From Bemisia tabaci (Eukaryota; Arthropoda; Insecta; Hemiptera; Aleyrodidae): a DNA stretch of 64,000 nucleotides. The position numbers and the translations under genes were made by a program. This document shows, one piece after another, positions 44,434 to 55,379 of the stretch. Each line of letters opens with the position of its first letter. Position 1 is the first letter of the stretch. The notes below the pieces were generated by a model that was not told the origin of the DNA, ran no database searches, and worked only from the letters and a program-made list of their open reading frames with translations. The stretch is taken from assembly GCF_918797505.1 (NCBI RefSeq), contig NC_092797.1, positions 48,520,157 to 48,584,156 of the forward strand, written 5' to 3'.

Positions 44434-45060
44434 TTCGTTGTTTCTCTTATGAAAGAACGTAGGTAACTTCATTTGAATGTTGCCAACTTTCCCCTCGCAA
44501 ATTGCATTTACACCTGGGGAATCTTGGGAATTTGTTTTTGAAAATTCTACTGATTTTTCTGCTGATCTCGAGAAAACTGCGAACAACTTAAATTAGAACA
44601 TAATTCTTCCGCACATATCGACGGTGTAAATTGACAATCACATAACTCGGTTTGCGACGTCGCAGACTTCCTGTCACTCTTTATTTTTTAAACGGAAAAC
44701 TACTGAACGGCAATTCTTTAAAACTGCCGTGATTTTTCTTCTCTGTGTGAAGAAATTTCTGCAAAAACTTCAAGGAATGACGCCAATTTGTTCTCCTTTA
44801 AAAAAATAACATAGAGGCGGAGATTTTCAGATACCGCAATAGAGATATGTGATTGCGGCCTTACACCGTCGATATGTCAAGAAAACATTTTTGAGGTTTA
44901 GATAGAAAAAATAAGTAAAGAAATTTCGCCAAATTTTGCATGAAGTCAGGAGAAAAATCAACGAGGAAGTCCCAGCAGTCTTCCAGGAAAAATTTGATCG
45001 CAAGTGAAAATTTTTCTTCATTGAAATAAAGTTCCATTCTTTCGCTCGGGACACAACGAA
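44434..45060. mobile_element. MITE, GAAAGAACGTA-end family, copy 3, with nested element
   Basis: The left end TTCGTTGTTTCTCTTATG then AAAGAACGTAGG and right end CATTCTTTCGCTCGGG then ACACAACGAA are inverted. It is 627 bp because a 263-bp element of another family (44614-44876) sits inside. The remaining 364 bp is still longer than the two simple copies. Confidence 0.7.
44614..44876. mobile_element. MITE, GGAACCACATATC-related, nested copy
   Basis: The ends CATATCGACGGTGTAA and TTACACCGTCGATATG are perfect 16-bp inverted repeats, followed by AATCACATA and TATGTGATT. Inside, GGTTTGCGACGTCGCAGAC matches 25337 and 41633. It lies within the GAAAGAACGTA-end MITE. Confidence 0.75.
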
Positions 45061-45663
45061 TTGTAGACACAACGATCAAAATCTGTACTGTTTAATCCGG
45101 TATCAATTCAACTCTTAATCTTCCGCGATCACACTTTAAATCAAATCGATGCTCATAAAGGAAAGAAACTTCATGAAGAACGACCCCGAACGCGACCCTT
45201 GCTCAGGGTTATCTTGCGGGGCGAGTGAATTGGCCCTGCAACAAAGTTGGCACAGGATCCTGCGCGGCGGTATCATGCAGGTTGGAGAGCATCTTAATGA
45301 CTGCGGAATAATGTTTGCAAAGGGAGCTGCTCAATAAGTAATGTTTATGTAGCCCTCTGGTAGTCAATAAACCATCTCACCTCGTAAACTCGACCATAAG
45401 TTAGCTTGGGGGAGCGAGCCGAGGCTGGGGGCCGACTATCTCCTCCTCGGATCTCAACTCGCGCTTTCGTACTCCCTAAATTTTCCCAAGCCAACCTCCG
45501 CGCGTCTTACTCCAGTTTCTCAGGACGAAATTGAATTTCAGCGCTTTCCCTTATGATGTTGCGCTTCTCTGTATTTGATGGTTTGTTTGGAAAGAAACGC
45601 GCTGTCGTTTTGTGGTCTCCTCTTAATCTTTATGTCTGCAGCAGTATTATTTTTGAGACCCAC
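45061..45663. other. Non-coding, no feature recognised
   Basis: Mixed composition, no recognised repeat or gene. Confidence 0.35.
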
Positions 45664-45831
45664 ATGTAAAAAAACCGTCAACTATATGGATCGAACACTA
45701 AAGGTTCATATGGAATACTAAACGTTTCGGTCTGAGTAACCGAAGTTTTCTGTCGGAGGTACAAATAATTTAGTTGTGTAGACCGAAAACTTATATGACC
45801 GTACAGTTCCATAAAAACAGATTTTTTTTCT
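45664..45831. mobile_element. Possible foldback related to 7878-8256
   Basis: GGTTCATATGGAATACTAAAC, TTTCGGTCTGAGTAACCGAAG and GACCGAAAACTTATATGACC (quoted up to 20 bases: TTTCGGTCTGAGTAACCGAA) form paired blocks with TTCGGT motifs like those at 7878. The ends are poorly defined. Confidence 0.35.
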
Positions 45832-46050
45832 CTCCTCGCGCGGCAGCGTGTCCGAAAAATTGCCTTACTATCGCCGTCGTGTAAGATGATATACTCATTT
45901 ATCTAAGACATAGTTTTGAATGTGGAAGTTTAAGATAATGTGTACAGCTTTATTAAGGCAAAAAAAATTGAAAAAAAAACTAAAATTGTTTTTCATCGAG
46001 CTTTAGTGCGTAAGGATTGTATGATTCTGGAAAAAACATGGCTCAGAATT

Positions 46051-46423
46051 GGACTACATTTTGCAATTGGGAACAACAACTTTTGGCTCAGGTTAGAAAC
46101 ATACGTATATGAGGCCTTATATGTAACAATGGTGGATGTGAGAAATCACATTTTCGAAACACGCTTAAAAAACTGTTTTGTTCACACAGAAATTTAATAT
46201 GTTTGGCTCTGGCATAATGTACAGATCTCGAAGATCACATCTCAAGTATTTTCTCAAAATTTTCTCGATGCCAAAACAGTTTTTTGAATGTGTTTCGAAA
46301 AGGTCATTTTTCACATCCGCCATTGTTACATATAAGTCCTCATATACCATTAGTTTTTCTACGCATACAAGTGTTTTAAAGGAGGAGCCACAAATTTTAA
46401 GTCCTATTCGCAAAATGTAGTCC
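46051..46423. mobile_element. 373-bp foldback with CATTTTGC ends
   Basis: The outer ends GGACTACATTTTGCAATTGG and GCAAAATGTAGTCC are those of the CATTTTGCAATT family, but the arms continue inward for over 130 bp: TATATGAGGCCTTATATG, AATGGTGGATGTGAG and TTCGAAACACGCTTAAAAAA each have an inverted partner in 46270-46400. The loop is only about 90 bp. If transcribed it would form a long hairpin. Frames on both strands (80-85 codons) are by-products. Confidence 0.8.
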
Positions 46424-46429
46424 TATTCG

Positions 46430-46800
46430 CGCTCTACAATTTCGAGAGTTGGATCGTGAAACCGAAGCTCCGCGGTGCTCAACGCGCCGTATCGCGGGAC
46501 GACGCAACCCGCGGCGCAGACGGCCGTCCGCCAGCCATCAACCGCAACTAGTCGCGAGGATATAATGAAGCTGGAATGGGACTTGTTCCATATGTGCTGA
46601 ATATCATTACGCTCGCACATACCCGCACATTGACGACATCGCTCGGCCGTTTCTCTATCGAATGCTCGCGTTTTTATTGCCGCGACGTGCCGCCCTTCCC
46701 CGCCCCCCACTCCCCCCCGGGGCCCGGCGGGGGGAGTGGGGGGCGGGTCTCGGCCGTCGTGCGAGGCTACCATCCGCGCCATAAAATGGTGGATGGCTCC
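46430..46800. promoter_or_regulatory. CpG-rich island with 17-bp G/C hairpin
   Basis: Dense CpG including CTCAACGCGCCGTATCGCGG. At 46701-46717 and 46729-46745 an exact 17-bp inverted repeat of C-rich and G-rich strands forms a strong stem with an 11-bp loop; the G-rich arm could also fold as a quadruplex. Opposing 134- and 106-codon frames are due to composition. Confidence 0.4.
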
Positions 46801-46809
46801 ACCACGCCG

Positions 46810-47042
46810 CACGGTGGACCGAGTCAATTCGAGAGCTGGGCCATAACATTTTTGATTGAAACTTCAGATTTCGGTGTTTTATTCGTCAAATTTTAAATGT
46901 TAAGGAGTGCTTCTGAAAGAGAATTTCACGAGAAAATCAATGGAGCCGCTTTTAGAACCTCAAAGTTTTGTATAAAAGTAGTTATAAGCTTTTGGAGTTT
47001 TCAAATTTTGTCCGACCTCTCTTGTTGACTCGATCCACCGTG
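46810..47042. mobile_element. Transib-like non-autonomous element, copy 2
   Basis: 233 bp, the same length as copy 1 at 1204. Ends: left CACGGTGGACCGAGTCAATT, right (other strand) CACGGTGGATCGAGTCAAC. Inner AGGTCGGACAAAATT is conserved. The 5-bp flanks CGCCG (46805-46809 and 47043-47047) are identical. Interior similarity to copy 1 is clear (TCAAAGTTTTGTATAAA against TCAAAGTTTCGTATAAA). Confidence 0.8.
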
Positions 47043-47413
47043 CGCCGCCGCTCCTCCGACCGTGCCACGAAACGTCTTCCTTCTCGAGAAAAGCAGGTCT
47101 GGTTTTTTTTTCTCCGGCTCCCCTCCTCCCTCCTGGGAGGTATAAGTGAGGGGGCGGGGGGGATTGAAACTATCGGAGTCGTTAATTTAATTATCGACGT
47201 CGTGGACCTGTTTGCAGGAGGCTTTCTCCGTGGCGAAATCCTGTGTCTTTCGAAATTGGGCTTGATAAATAGGGCATCGGGCAGTGTGCTCACAATCAGG
47301 GAAAATGACCCAGAAATCATTATTCTGTAGGATACAGAATTGTATAGGTTTCTTTTAACTTTGCAAAATTTCCTCATGGAAATTGTGTTTTAACTAGGTA
47401 ACTGTTGCGTATC

Positions 47414-47416
<3 letters not shown>
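47043..47416. other. Non-coding, no feature recognised
   Basis: Opposing 120- and 131-codon frames overlap here and extend into the Transib-like element; neither has a recognisable domain. Confidence 0.35.

Positions 47417-47471
<55 letters not shown>
47417..47471. repeat. 55-bp poly(T) run
   Basis: An uninterrupted T run. No retroposed body or target duplication was recognised beside it. Confidence 0.95.
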
Positions 47472-47476
<5 letters not shown>

Positions 47477-47919
47477 GATTTCTTTATACTGGTTGGCTTA
47501 AAAAGAGTATGACATATTTTAGCAGAAGAATGGTGCATTCTATCATGAGTCTACTTGTTTTTTGATTCAGTGATGCTGGAGGGTGAAGATAACCAGATAT
47601 TTGGTCGCTTTTACCGTATACTTCTGGTGAATGCTAATCAGGAAAATTTTAACCAGAGTTGCAAAGAATCATTGCAACTGTGTGAGTCAATTTCGCAATC
47701 TAGGTTAGGAAACGACAAAATAGGGAAAAGGGGCTAAACTTGAGAAGTTTCTTTTTTTCTATATTGGAGCGGATGCTTCTTTACACGATCTTCTCATGCT
47801 CAGTCATGCTATATAATAAAATAGAAAATCAGAATATTCAATGAAATAAAAGTGTACAGCGCCGAGAGTTACACATTTCACAATGCAGCCCTGGATGGAC
47901 CTCATCCTTCCTTTTGCGC

Positions 47920-48075
47920 ACGGAGAAAAAAGTTCTGTTCGTATTAAACACCAAACTTTCGCGGTTCAGATAACCAAAGTTGTCGGACACAGAGACCTAA
48001 CTTTAGTTCAGAATCAAAATTCTGTCCCGATGACGCAAAAATTCGGTTAGCTAAACCGAATAATTTTAGAGTCCA
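47920..48075. mobile_element. Possible degraded MITE, CACGGAGAAAAAAG end
   Basis: CACGGAGAAAAAAGTTCTG begins a stretch with TTCGGTTAGCTAAACCGAA and AACCAAAGTTGTCGG motifs. The end resembles the 54869 element (CACCGAGAAAAG). No right terminus was found. Confidence 0.3.
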
Positions 48076-48274
48076 ATATGTCTAAATTTTGCCCCTGCAA
48101 CTGAAATTTTTTCTTCAATACAACCCATCCATAACGTAGGCTCAAACCTCCTTTTTCCCTAGAGCGTTACGAATTTCATGAACGATCCCTTCAAGTTTGA
48201 CTTCTTCAGTTCTCCTGAAGTTTGGTATTTCAATTCATGCTTGATTCTAGCGAAAAGCACCCTCATTTGTCATG

Positions 48275-48438
48275 CAGTGGCGAGTGGTGAATGATCGTTT
48301 GTCGATATTTCCCCATCTGAAGCTACGGTATAGAATCCATTATTAAGGTGTTCGTTGTGAACAACTTGTTAATCGATTATTTTCCATAAGTTTAAATGAC
48401 AGACCAATCGATATATCGTAAGGCTTGCCACGCCACTG
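48275..48438. mobile_element. hAT-like hairpin MITE, copy 2
   Basis: Left CAGTGGCGAGTGGTGAATG, right GGCTTGCCACGCCACTG, inner ATAAGTTTAAATGACAG and ACCAATCGATATATCG. A possible 8-bp duplication TCATTTGT (48263-48270) and TCATTCGT (48439-48446) would need four extra bases at the left end, so it is uncertain here. Confidence 0.7.
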
Positions 48439-49194
48439 TCATTCGTAGCTCCTCGATCGGCAAGAGAAATGCAGGCTTATGCGGTTCGAATTATGGAGCG
48501 AGGGAGAGTGTGGAGGGATAGGGGATGAGGCCATGGAAAGAGGTAATGGAGTAAATCTTGAGAAACATGTAAATTGAGGGACGAAGTACGGGACTCAGAG
48601 GGACGGGGATGAAAATGACGATGATGTTCAAATCGTGCGAGGAATTTTTTCTTCTCCACTCCTTTGCCTGCCGTGTTGTTTCGTCCTCAGAGAAGAGAAT
48701 GAGAATTATTTTCCATCAAAGATTTCCGCGAGCTTTCCTACTATTATTCTCCGAGCCTCCTTTATGCGTTTTGAACTCCTTCAGGTTCTCCCTTTACACT
48801 TCGTTTGGCGTTTTTTACGTCCCTGAAAAATGGAATACATAGACACCTAAAGTGCGAAAAAAACTTTAAACTGAGGTACTAAGAACCATTTATTTTACCT
48901 TTATATTTTTCGTCATTTTTCTCACAAATGAAGAAAAAAGGAATCATGAACGGTAATGGTTTATCAGTAGTTTTTTCACCCCAGGGAGTCCAGAGGATCG
49001 TTATTTTTTTTAGGAAGGAGGGTATAGACCTGGGTTACGGGTATGTCACGAGAAGGAGGTGTAGGAAGTTGACATGATCAGATTTTTAGCGTTACCTATT
49101 TTATGATCGACCACTAGTGGCAAGGTCAAAACATTTTCATTTGAGGGGGGCGGTGACGCCTTCTTTTATAAAGTTGTCATGAGGGACTGTCCAA
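48439..49194. other. Non-coding, no feature recognised
   Basis: Mixed composition with no recognised repeat or gene. Confidence 0.35.
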
Positions 49195-49408
49195 CACTGA
49201 AAAAAAAGTATGGTAACATCTACTATGAGTCCACTTGATTTTTTACGGAGTGATACTTCTTAGTGAAAAACACTAGAATTTCGGTAGTATTCCCCAGAAC
49301 TTCGGTGATCCCACTATATGGTAAACGCTACCCTATAGTCTGGTGTAGACTACCATACTCGTACCACTGTGTCAGAGCACGGTAAAATCCACCATATTTT
49401 TTTCAGTG
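49195..49408. mobile_element. MITE, CACTGAAAAAAAAGTATGG ends
   Basis: Left CACTGAAAAAAAAGTATGGT, right ACCATATTTTTTTCAGTG. It is 214 bp with internal TGGTAGTATT/ACTACCATA-type pairs. The outermost bases are like those at 6053 but the interior is unrelated. No target duplication was seen. Confidence 0.7.
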
Positions 49409-49891
49409 AAGGGCAAACATTTTCTGAAAATCACGAAAATTGGACAGAAAATTTTGCAGTCATGGGAACTTTATGGCATGTACCGCTGACGGCCACTCAG
49501 GAAGGCCGTATTTTAACATACTCTGCCCGCCCCCAGCTTTGCGAACCAATGGAATCCCGGTTCCCAGTTGTCGCGACTCTTGGGAAACTACGAGGCGACT
49601 CGTCATGGACGACGAAGGCCCGTCCTGTCGTAAAGAAGCCATCAAAAAGACTCCTGATTTCAGGTAGCCATTAATGCCGTTGTTTTTTCTTCTCCTCCTC
49701 CTCGAGCGGGGCCCCGATGTGAATTTCAATTGGTTTCGAAACAATTGCCGGATGAGTCGGGAGAATCGTAAATCAAGGACCGCTCCTGCGTTTTGAAGCG
49801 CTGCCAACTCGAGAACGAGAAGTCGAGGGATATGAAAATGAGGACGGCCACGGGTGTCGTCATCCCACTGACGGCTGACGTCGCCGACGTT

Positions 49892-50056
49892 CAGTGGCGT
49901 GGCGTGCTTTGCGATATATCGATTGATATGTCATTTAAACCTATGGAAAAGGATCGATAATCAGGGTGTTCGCAGCGAACACCTTAATAATCGATTCTTT
50001 ACCATAGGTTTAAATGGTATATCAATCGATATATCGCAAAGCACGCCACGCCACTG
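49892..50056. mobile_element. hAT-like hairpin MITE, copy 3 (best preserved)
   Basis: 165 bp. The end CAGTGGCGTGGCGTGCTTTG is perfectly inverted at the right end, and pairing continues through GCGATATATCGATTGATAT and CATTTAAACCTATGG with few mismatches. Flanks CCGACGTT (49884-49891) and CCGACGTT (50057-50064) are an exact 8-bp duplication, the hAT hallmark; CAGTGGCG-type ends fit too. It looks the most recent insertion of the four. Confidence 0.9.
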
Positions 50057-50262
50057 CCGACGTTGAGTCGGGGTTGCCACCAGCCACCATCCGGGGGAAC
50101 CGAGTTCTTCTTGAAGAAGGTGCACGATCAAAGCTTCCTCAGGAGTCGAGGATTTTCGATTTGGAACCTACCAACACCAGGGGTTAACGAATATGATATT
50201 TTGAACAAATTGTCCCGACAAAAACTTCTTGAACACGTGACGGTTGCGTGTGAAAATAGGAA

Positions 50263-50492
50263 CACTGGAAAAAAAACACATTGGATCTAGAGTCCAGACT
50301 CTTCAAAAAATCGACAAGAAAAAATGCTCTTGATTCAGTCGGATTTTTGCTTAAATCAAGAATCAAGCCTCTTAATTTAAGCGGAATTCGTTTTGATTTA
50401 TAAGCAAAAATCTGATTGAATCAAGAGTATTTTTTCTCGTCAATGTTTTCAAGAGTCTGGACTCTAGATCCAATGTGTTTTTTTTTCCAGTG
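50263..50492. mobile_element. CACTGG-end MITE, copy 3
   Basis: Left CACTGGAAAAAAAACACATT then GGATCTAGAGTCC, right GGACTCTAGATCCAATGTG then TTTTTTTTTCCAGTG. It is 230 bp. AA, not TA, flanks both sides. The arms are almost perfect, suggesting a fairly recent copy. Confidence 0.85.
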
Positions 50493-53089
50493 AATATCCC
50501 AAAACCGGTGTTTTCATATAGAGAAGCAGGGAAAATCGCGTCTTTACTTACAGAGACATAAAAATGAAATATTTTTGAAATTTCTGAGGAAAGATGAGTT
50601 TTTAAAATGGGAAAGCTAAGCACTTTCTACATCCTTGGCTCTCACGAAAAATTTTCCGAGAAACATTAGAGTACGATTTTTTTGGTCCAAAATCAACTTG
50701 AGAGGTCATGAAAAATTCTTTGAAGAGACCGCTAGGCAAGATATACGAATTAAAGCACTGGAAGCTTCTCCTTCAATATTTCACGTAGAGCACGATATCC
50801 GCAATGAAATTCCCTCCCACCCAAGTTATTGTAGTTTTTATTCAGCAATGCAAAATATCCCGAAAAATTCTAATTTTCCGCTCACATGAAAAACTGAGTC
50901 TACTGGAATCTAATCGTACACCACAGCGGCTTTGACAGGATCTCAATAAGGAGGTTTACTTGAAAAAACAAAAAACAAGGGATTACATCGTATTTCTCCA
51001 AAAGCTTTACGTAACCACTATGCTTCATCCGCGAATTCTCCGTTTTCGCACCGGAACTTTATTAGTGGATGTCGAAAAAAATGTGGCAGCATTTGCTCCA
51101 AGCTCTTGTCTGCCAGACTGCTTGCTTGGCATGGTGGCACATTTGAATCGCGAATCATCTGATTACATTGATTCCAAGGGCTTCTTCAGTCGTCGCAATG
51201 CACAATGAAAACATAATTTTCGATGAAGATTAACCTCGCAAAATAACAGAAAAATGAATTATGTACCTTACTTCTTTTAAGAGTTCTTGAAAGCATGTGA
51301 ATTCTGCCGCTCGAAACAAAAACCAGGTGACAGTTTTAGAGCAAGAATCCTAAACATCCTAAGGGCCATCACAGGTAGCTTATCAGTCTTGTTTCTCTCA
51401 TTCGATAGATGGTCCAAGAATAAGAGGTCTCACCCAAAAACTAAGACCAGAAAACTACTGTGAATATTCTGCAAAATCTCAGCAGTAAAAGATGGCGTGT
51501 AGGGAGTTTGTATATTACCCATCCTTAGTCTCGTCTCTCTGTTGTGGAGCTTGCTCTTGACTAAACGCTGCTCTAAAAATTAGAAAAAAGTATTAGATGT
51601 TCAGCACGGATTTCAGCGAGTTACAGGAAAGCACACCGAAGGTATCTCACTCATAACTCATCGAAAAAAGCTGGGGAATAAAATTAATCTAAGAGTAATT
51701 AAGATAATAATTCAAAGAGCAGCTGAATCACGGGAAGGTCTGTAACTAAATCAGCCGTGACAGGACTTGGAGGGGAGGGGGAGGGGGACCAGGGTCCTCC
51801 AGGGTGGGGAAGGGATGATGATAACATATTTCACGCTGAGGTATGCATATCTCAGAGCGAGCGTCCTCAGGGAAAAATAAACCCCGACACGAAAGGAATC
51901 AAGGAAGAAAATTTAGATCATGATATTTTTTCTGCAACTCCCAAATCATTCTTCGCGCAGCTTATTTTTAAAATGTAAAATGTATTTACATTTTCTCTCC
52001 TCCTTTTTTTCTCGACTCTCCGATGCGACGGTGAAAAAAATCTTTTCCAGCCCCGATTTTCCCTATTTTATATTTCTTTAATTTATTTTATTATCAACAC
52101 AGGGCCGTGAGTTATTTATTTTGGCAGTTTAAATTAAAAATATACCCTTGACTTGACTTATGTAATTTGTACTTGTGTCTTTTCCACCCCCGCCATCCCT
52201 CCCCGGAACCCTTCTCCCTACCCTTCGCCGCCACCTCGCGCTCTCTCAGTCTATCTCTGAAACCCTCAACCTTTGCATATTAATTATTTTTGCTCACTTT
52301 CAATCCTTTTGAGTTTATCTTTGGTCTCTCCCTCGAAAATGAATTTAAATTATTACATTAATGCTGGATTTGTAGGAAATCTTTCTTCAAGTGCTCATTG
52401 AGGTAGGCACGATTTGATCTGATGTTTGTTATGTCGAGGGGAAATTGAAACCGTGCGTAAGGATAATAATCGGTAACTATTTGGAGGAAGGATTTTCGGA
52501 ATATCTGTTTTGATTCATAATCCGTGTGCAATGCTCCAACCCTCTTCAGTGTATCCATACCTCGCGATTTGACTTTAAAGATTTACTAGGCGAATTCCAG
52601 TGGGGACGTTTTCTGACCTAAAATTTAGAGGAAGTAGAATTGACATGATAGAATTATGAAAGATGTGCTGTGATGCAGTAATGCATATCGGTATTCTGCC
52701 TTCAATTTGCAAAGTAGGCCAGAAAAGCACCCTCTCTTCAGAAATATAATTATCAATCCGAGGATTTTCGTCCTCGAAACTTGCTTCGAAGCGCATTTTC
52801 CGGTGCTCTCCCAGCCAATTTTGATGCTGGTCAGTAGGCGACGTATACGATGCTGATCTGCGAACGTATATTTCGCCTTACTCAATTTGATTGCCTCATT
52901 AGAATTTCGATTGTGATCCCTGGTGGGGCCTCTGGTCTACTGTTGCTTGTTTGTATATTTATCGCCATAATGCCGAAAAACGGGTGAAAAATGGAAAACT
53001 TGGGTTAACAATAAAAAAATAAAAATAAAAAAAAGCTGTTTAACCAGGGTTAAAAATATTTTTAATCAAAAGTTATCGCGCAATCGCCG
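50493..53089. other. Non-coding, mostly featureless
   Basis: The longest MITE-free stretch here, 2.6 kb. Frames up to 86 codons show no domain. A G-rich patch lies at 51764-51812 and a C-rich one at 52180-52215. It could hide exons too short to recognise by eye. Confidence 0.35.
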
Positions 53090-53520
53090 TCCATATCAGT
53101 TTGCTGACGCCACATCAACTTTCCATCATTCCACCAATTGACGTCAGTATACCTGACGTCAATGCGCCCGTGTATGTCTCATGAGCGGGCCGAAGCACAG
53201 AACGTATTATTAGTCGATGATAGTTTACCTAACCGTGATTCATCGTAAATCGGATCAATTATCGGACGAACCAATAGGATACGTAAGTCCGCCTCCCCTA
53301 CCCCCTTAATCTGACAACGATGTTTCATCACGTCCTCCTCCCTCTCCCCCGGGTCCCCTCCCCGGTGATTCCATAAACCTCGGCCCGAGGCATCCGAGCT
53401 TGTGCTTGAAGTCATTCATGCTGAAACCTTCCGGTCAATCTAATTTGTTGTGTCGCACCGATCCAATTACCTCTGATAATTGATCATGACGATTAATTAG
53501 TAATCAGCTGCGTCAGGCGT
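53090..53520. promoter_or_regulatory. CpG-containing block with homeodomain-like motifs
   Basis: Contains TATTATTAGTCG, TTGACGTCAGTATACC then TGACGTCAATG (two TGACGTCA CRE-type palindromes about 20 bp apart), CTGATAATTGATC, ACGATTAATTAGTAATC and CCAATTACC. It is MITE-free. The enhancer call is inference. Confidence 0.35.
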
Positions 53521-53742
53521 CCACCGCCAGCCGCGCCGTGTCCACGAGGAAAAGAAAGGGGAAAATAGAGGTACTTTTCCTGAGATTGAGTCAAGGTTAA
53601 CCGAGGGCCGCATCCATAGTCGTTCCTTTGCTCACTTCCTAAGGAAAACCTCTTATAGTTTACATTTCGATTAAGAGAGTTTTAAGGAGGTCGTTTACAT
53701 ATCATCATTTGGAAGACTACTCTCAGGAGCCTGTAGGCAAAT

Positions 53743-53872
53743 GGACTACATTTTGCAATTAGGAACTACAATTTCAGCCTAGCCGTGAAAACACTCATGT
53801 GCATAGGAAAACTGAAGATACATAGGTCGTTTCTAAACTGAGCCAGATATTGTAGTTCCAAATTGTAAAATG
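53743..53872. mobile_element. MITE, CATTTTGCAATT-end family, copy
   Basis: Left GGACTACATTTTGCAATTAG then GAACTACAATTTC, right GAGCCAGATATTGTAGTTCC then AAATTGTAAAATG. It is followed without spacing by the foldback at 53872. Confidence 0.8.
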
Positions 53873-54024
53873 ATCCTCGCAAGGGATTACGATGATTTGC
53901 AAGTTCAAAATATGAAAAGACGAAGAGAAAGATTCTACTTTTTTGACAACTTGAAATTTTTAAAATAAATGCTTTTTTTGTATTTTTTGCAGTGGGCAAA
54001 TCATTTTGATTCCTCGCAAGGACC
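53872..54024. repeat. Foldback, GATCCTCGCAAGG ends
   Basis: Left GATCCTCGCAAGGGATTACG then ATGATTTGC; right GCAAATCATTTTGATTCCTC then GCAAGGACC. It is about 153 bp and shares its arm with 20282-20310. Confidence 0.65.
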
Positions 54025-54868
54025 TATTTTCAAAAATTTACGGCTAAATTTTACTCCAGGTTCCTAAAAGCTGTCCCTTACATGATTTGCTAAGAACCCT
54101 TTTAAACCTCCCATAATAACGATTTACCGTATGAGGTTTTCTTAAAGGAGCTGTTTAAGGAGCAACTATGAAGGAATGATAGGAGGAACGACTCTGATAC
54201 AGTGGCAATCATTACACAATCGGACAGCCTCTAAATTCTTATATATACGTATCTCTGGTCTTAAACAAGAAAATTTGTCGCCGTGCAGATATTACCGCAA
54301 TACCCCCACCTCAGCTCAAATTTCAATAACACACTCCAAATTGCTTCCTCTTATCTTTTTAAGTAATTGAGGTCCGCTCAACCTACCCTCCAACTTGCGG
54401 AAGGGTTGAGGGCAACGCGACGCCGCGATGAACTGAGCTTTAATTCAGTGCAGATAAAACGCTTCTCATACGAGCATTGTAATGCCTTCCTAAGCGACAC
54501 ACCGTTGCCAAATTCTACGACAATTAACCTTCTGCGTCTGCTTCCATAGCTCATTTGAACTGGTTGTTCAATCGCTGATCTCTGAAAGAAAAGGAAGGTC
54601 GGAAATCATGATTTGGACGAAAATTATTACTGACATCAGACGTCTATTAGCGTCTTTTTCAATGGCTGATATCAAATTCGGAATGGAAGCGCGATTATTG
54701 GACGTAAGAAGCTGGTGTTTGGAATGTTTTTTTTTAAAAAAAAAGTCTTACATGTTTAAAATTTTAAACCGGCAAAAGATGATTCCAAATACAACTAATT
54801 CAATACCCGTTCTTTCAGAGTATTCCATCAATGACATTGTGTAACATTTTTGCGGGTTTGCTGTCCTA

Positions 54869-55108
54869 CACCGAGAAAAGTCTATGGCTTATAAACCAAT
54901 CAGTGGTTCATATGGAACGCCACTAATAGTAGTAAAGGAAATATATAATAATCGCATATGTGCCTTAGTGGTGGTACACAATACCTTGGTATGGTCTTTA
55001 TACCTTCGTATGGTTCACAAACCGTGAATCTTTAGTTCATTCGCCACTATTAGTGGTGTTCCTTATGAACTAGTAATTGGTTTTTAAAGTCATAGATTTT
55101 TCTCCGTG
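54869..55108. mobile_element. TA-flanked foldback MITE, CACCGAGAAAA ends
   Basis: Left CACCGAGAAAAGTCTATGG, right CATAGATTTTTCTCCGTG, with TA on both sides (54867-54868, 55109-55110). Arms continue through AAACCAAT, GTTCATATGGAACGCCAC and CACTAATAGT with counterparts on the right. It is 240 bp, consistent with Tc1/mariner-type MITEs. Confidence 0.8.
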
Positions 55109-55379
55109 TAATCCCTCCTCGGGGAGAAAAAGTATGAAATTCAAAAAAACCCTCAGAAAATAGGGGTATGGGGGGTTTTTTTTTTAAAAAAAATCTATAT
55201 TTTTGTTTTCTGGTAGAGGAAGGGGTAGAAATCACCCCCAAACGTCCCAGAAATTCTGTTTGTATTTAGCCTGGGTTTCGAATTTACTTGTGTGTTGATA
55301 CGCTAAATTATTCGCGATATTTCTGTACATCATCCTCATTTGCTTACCTTATTAGCTCCTCCCTCCGAGATACCCTTGA

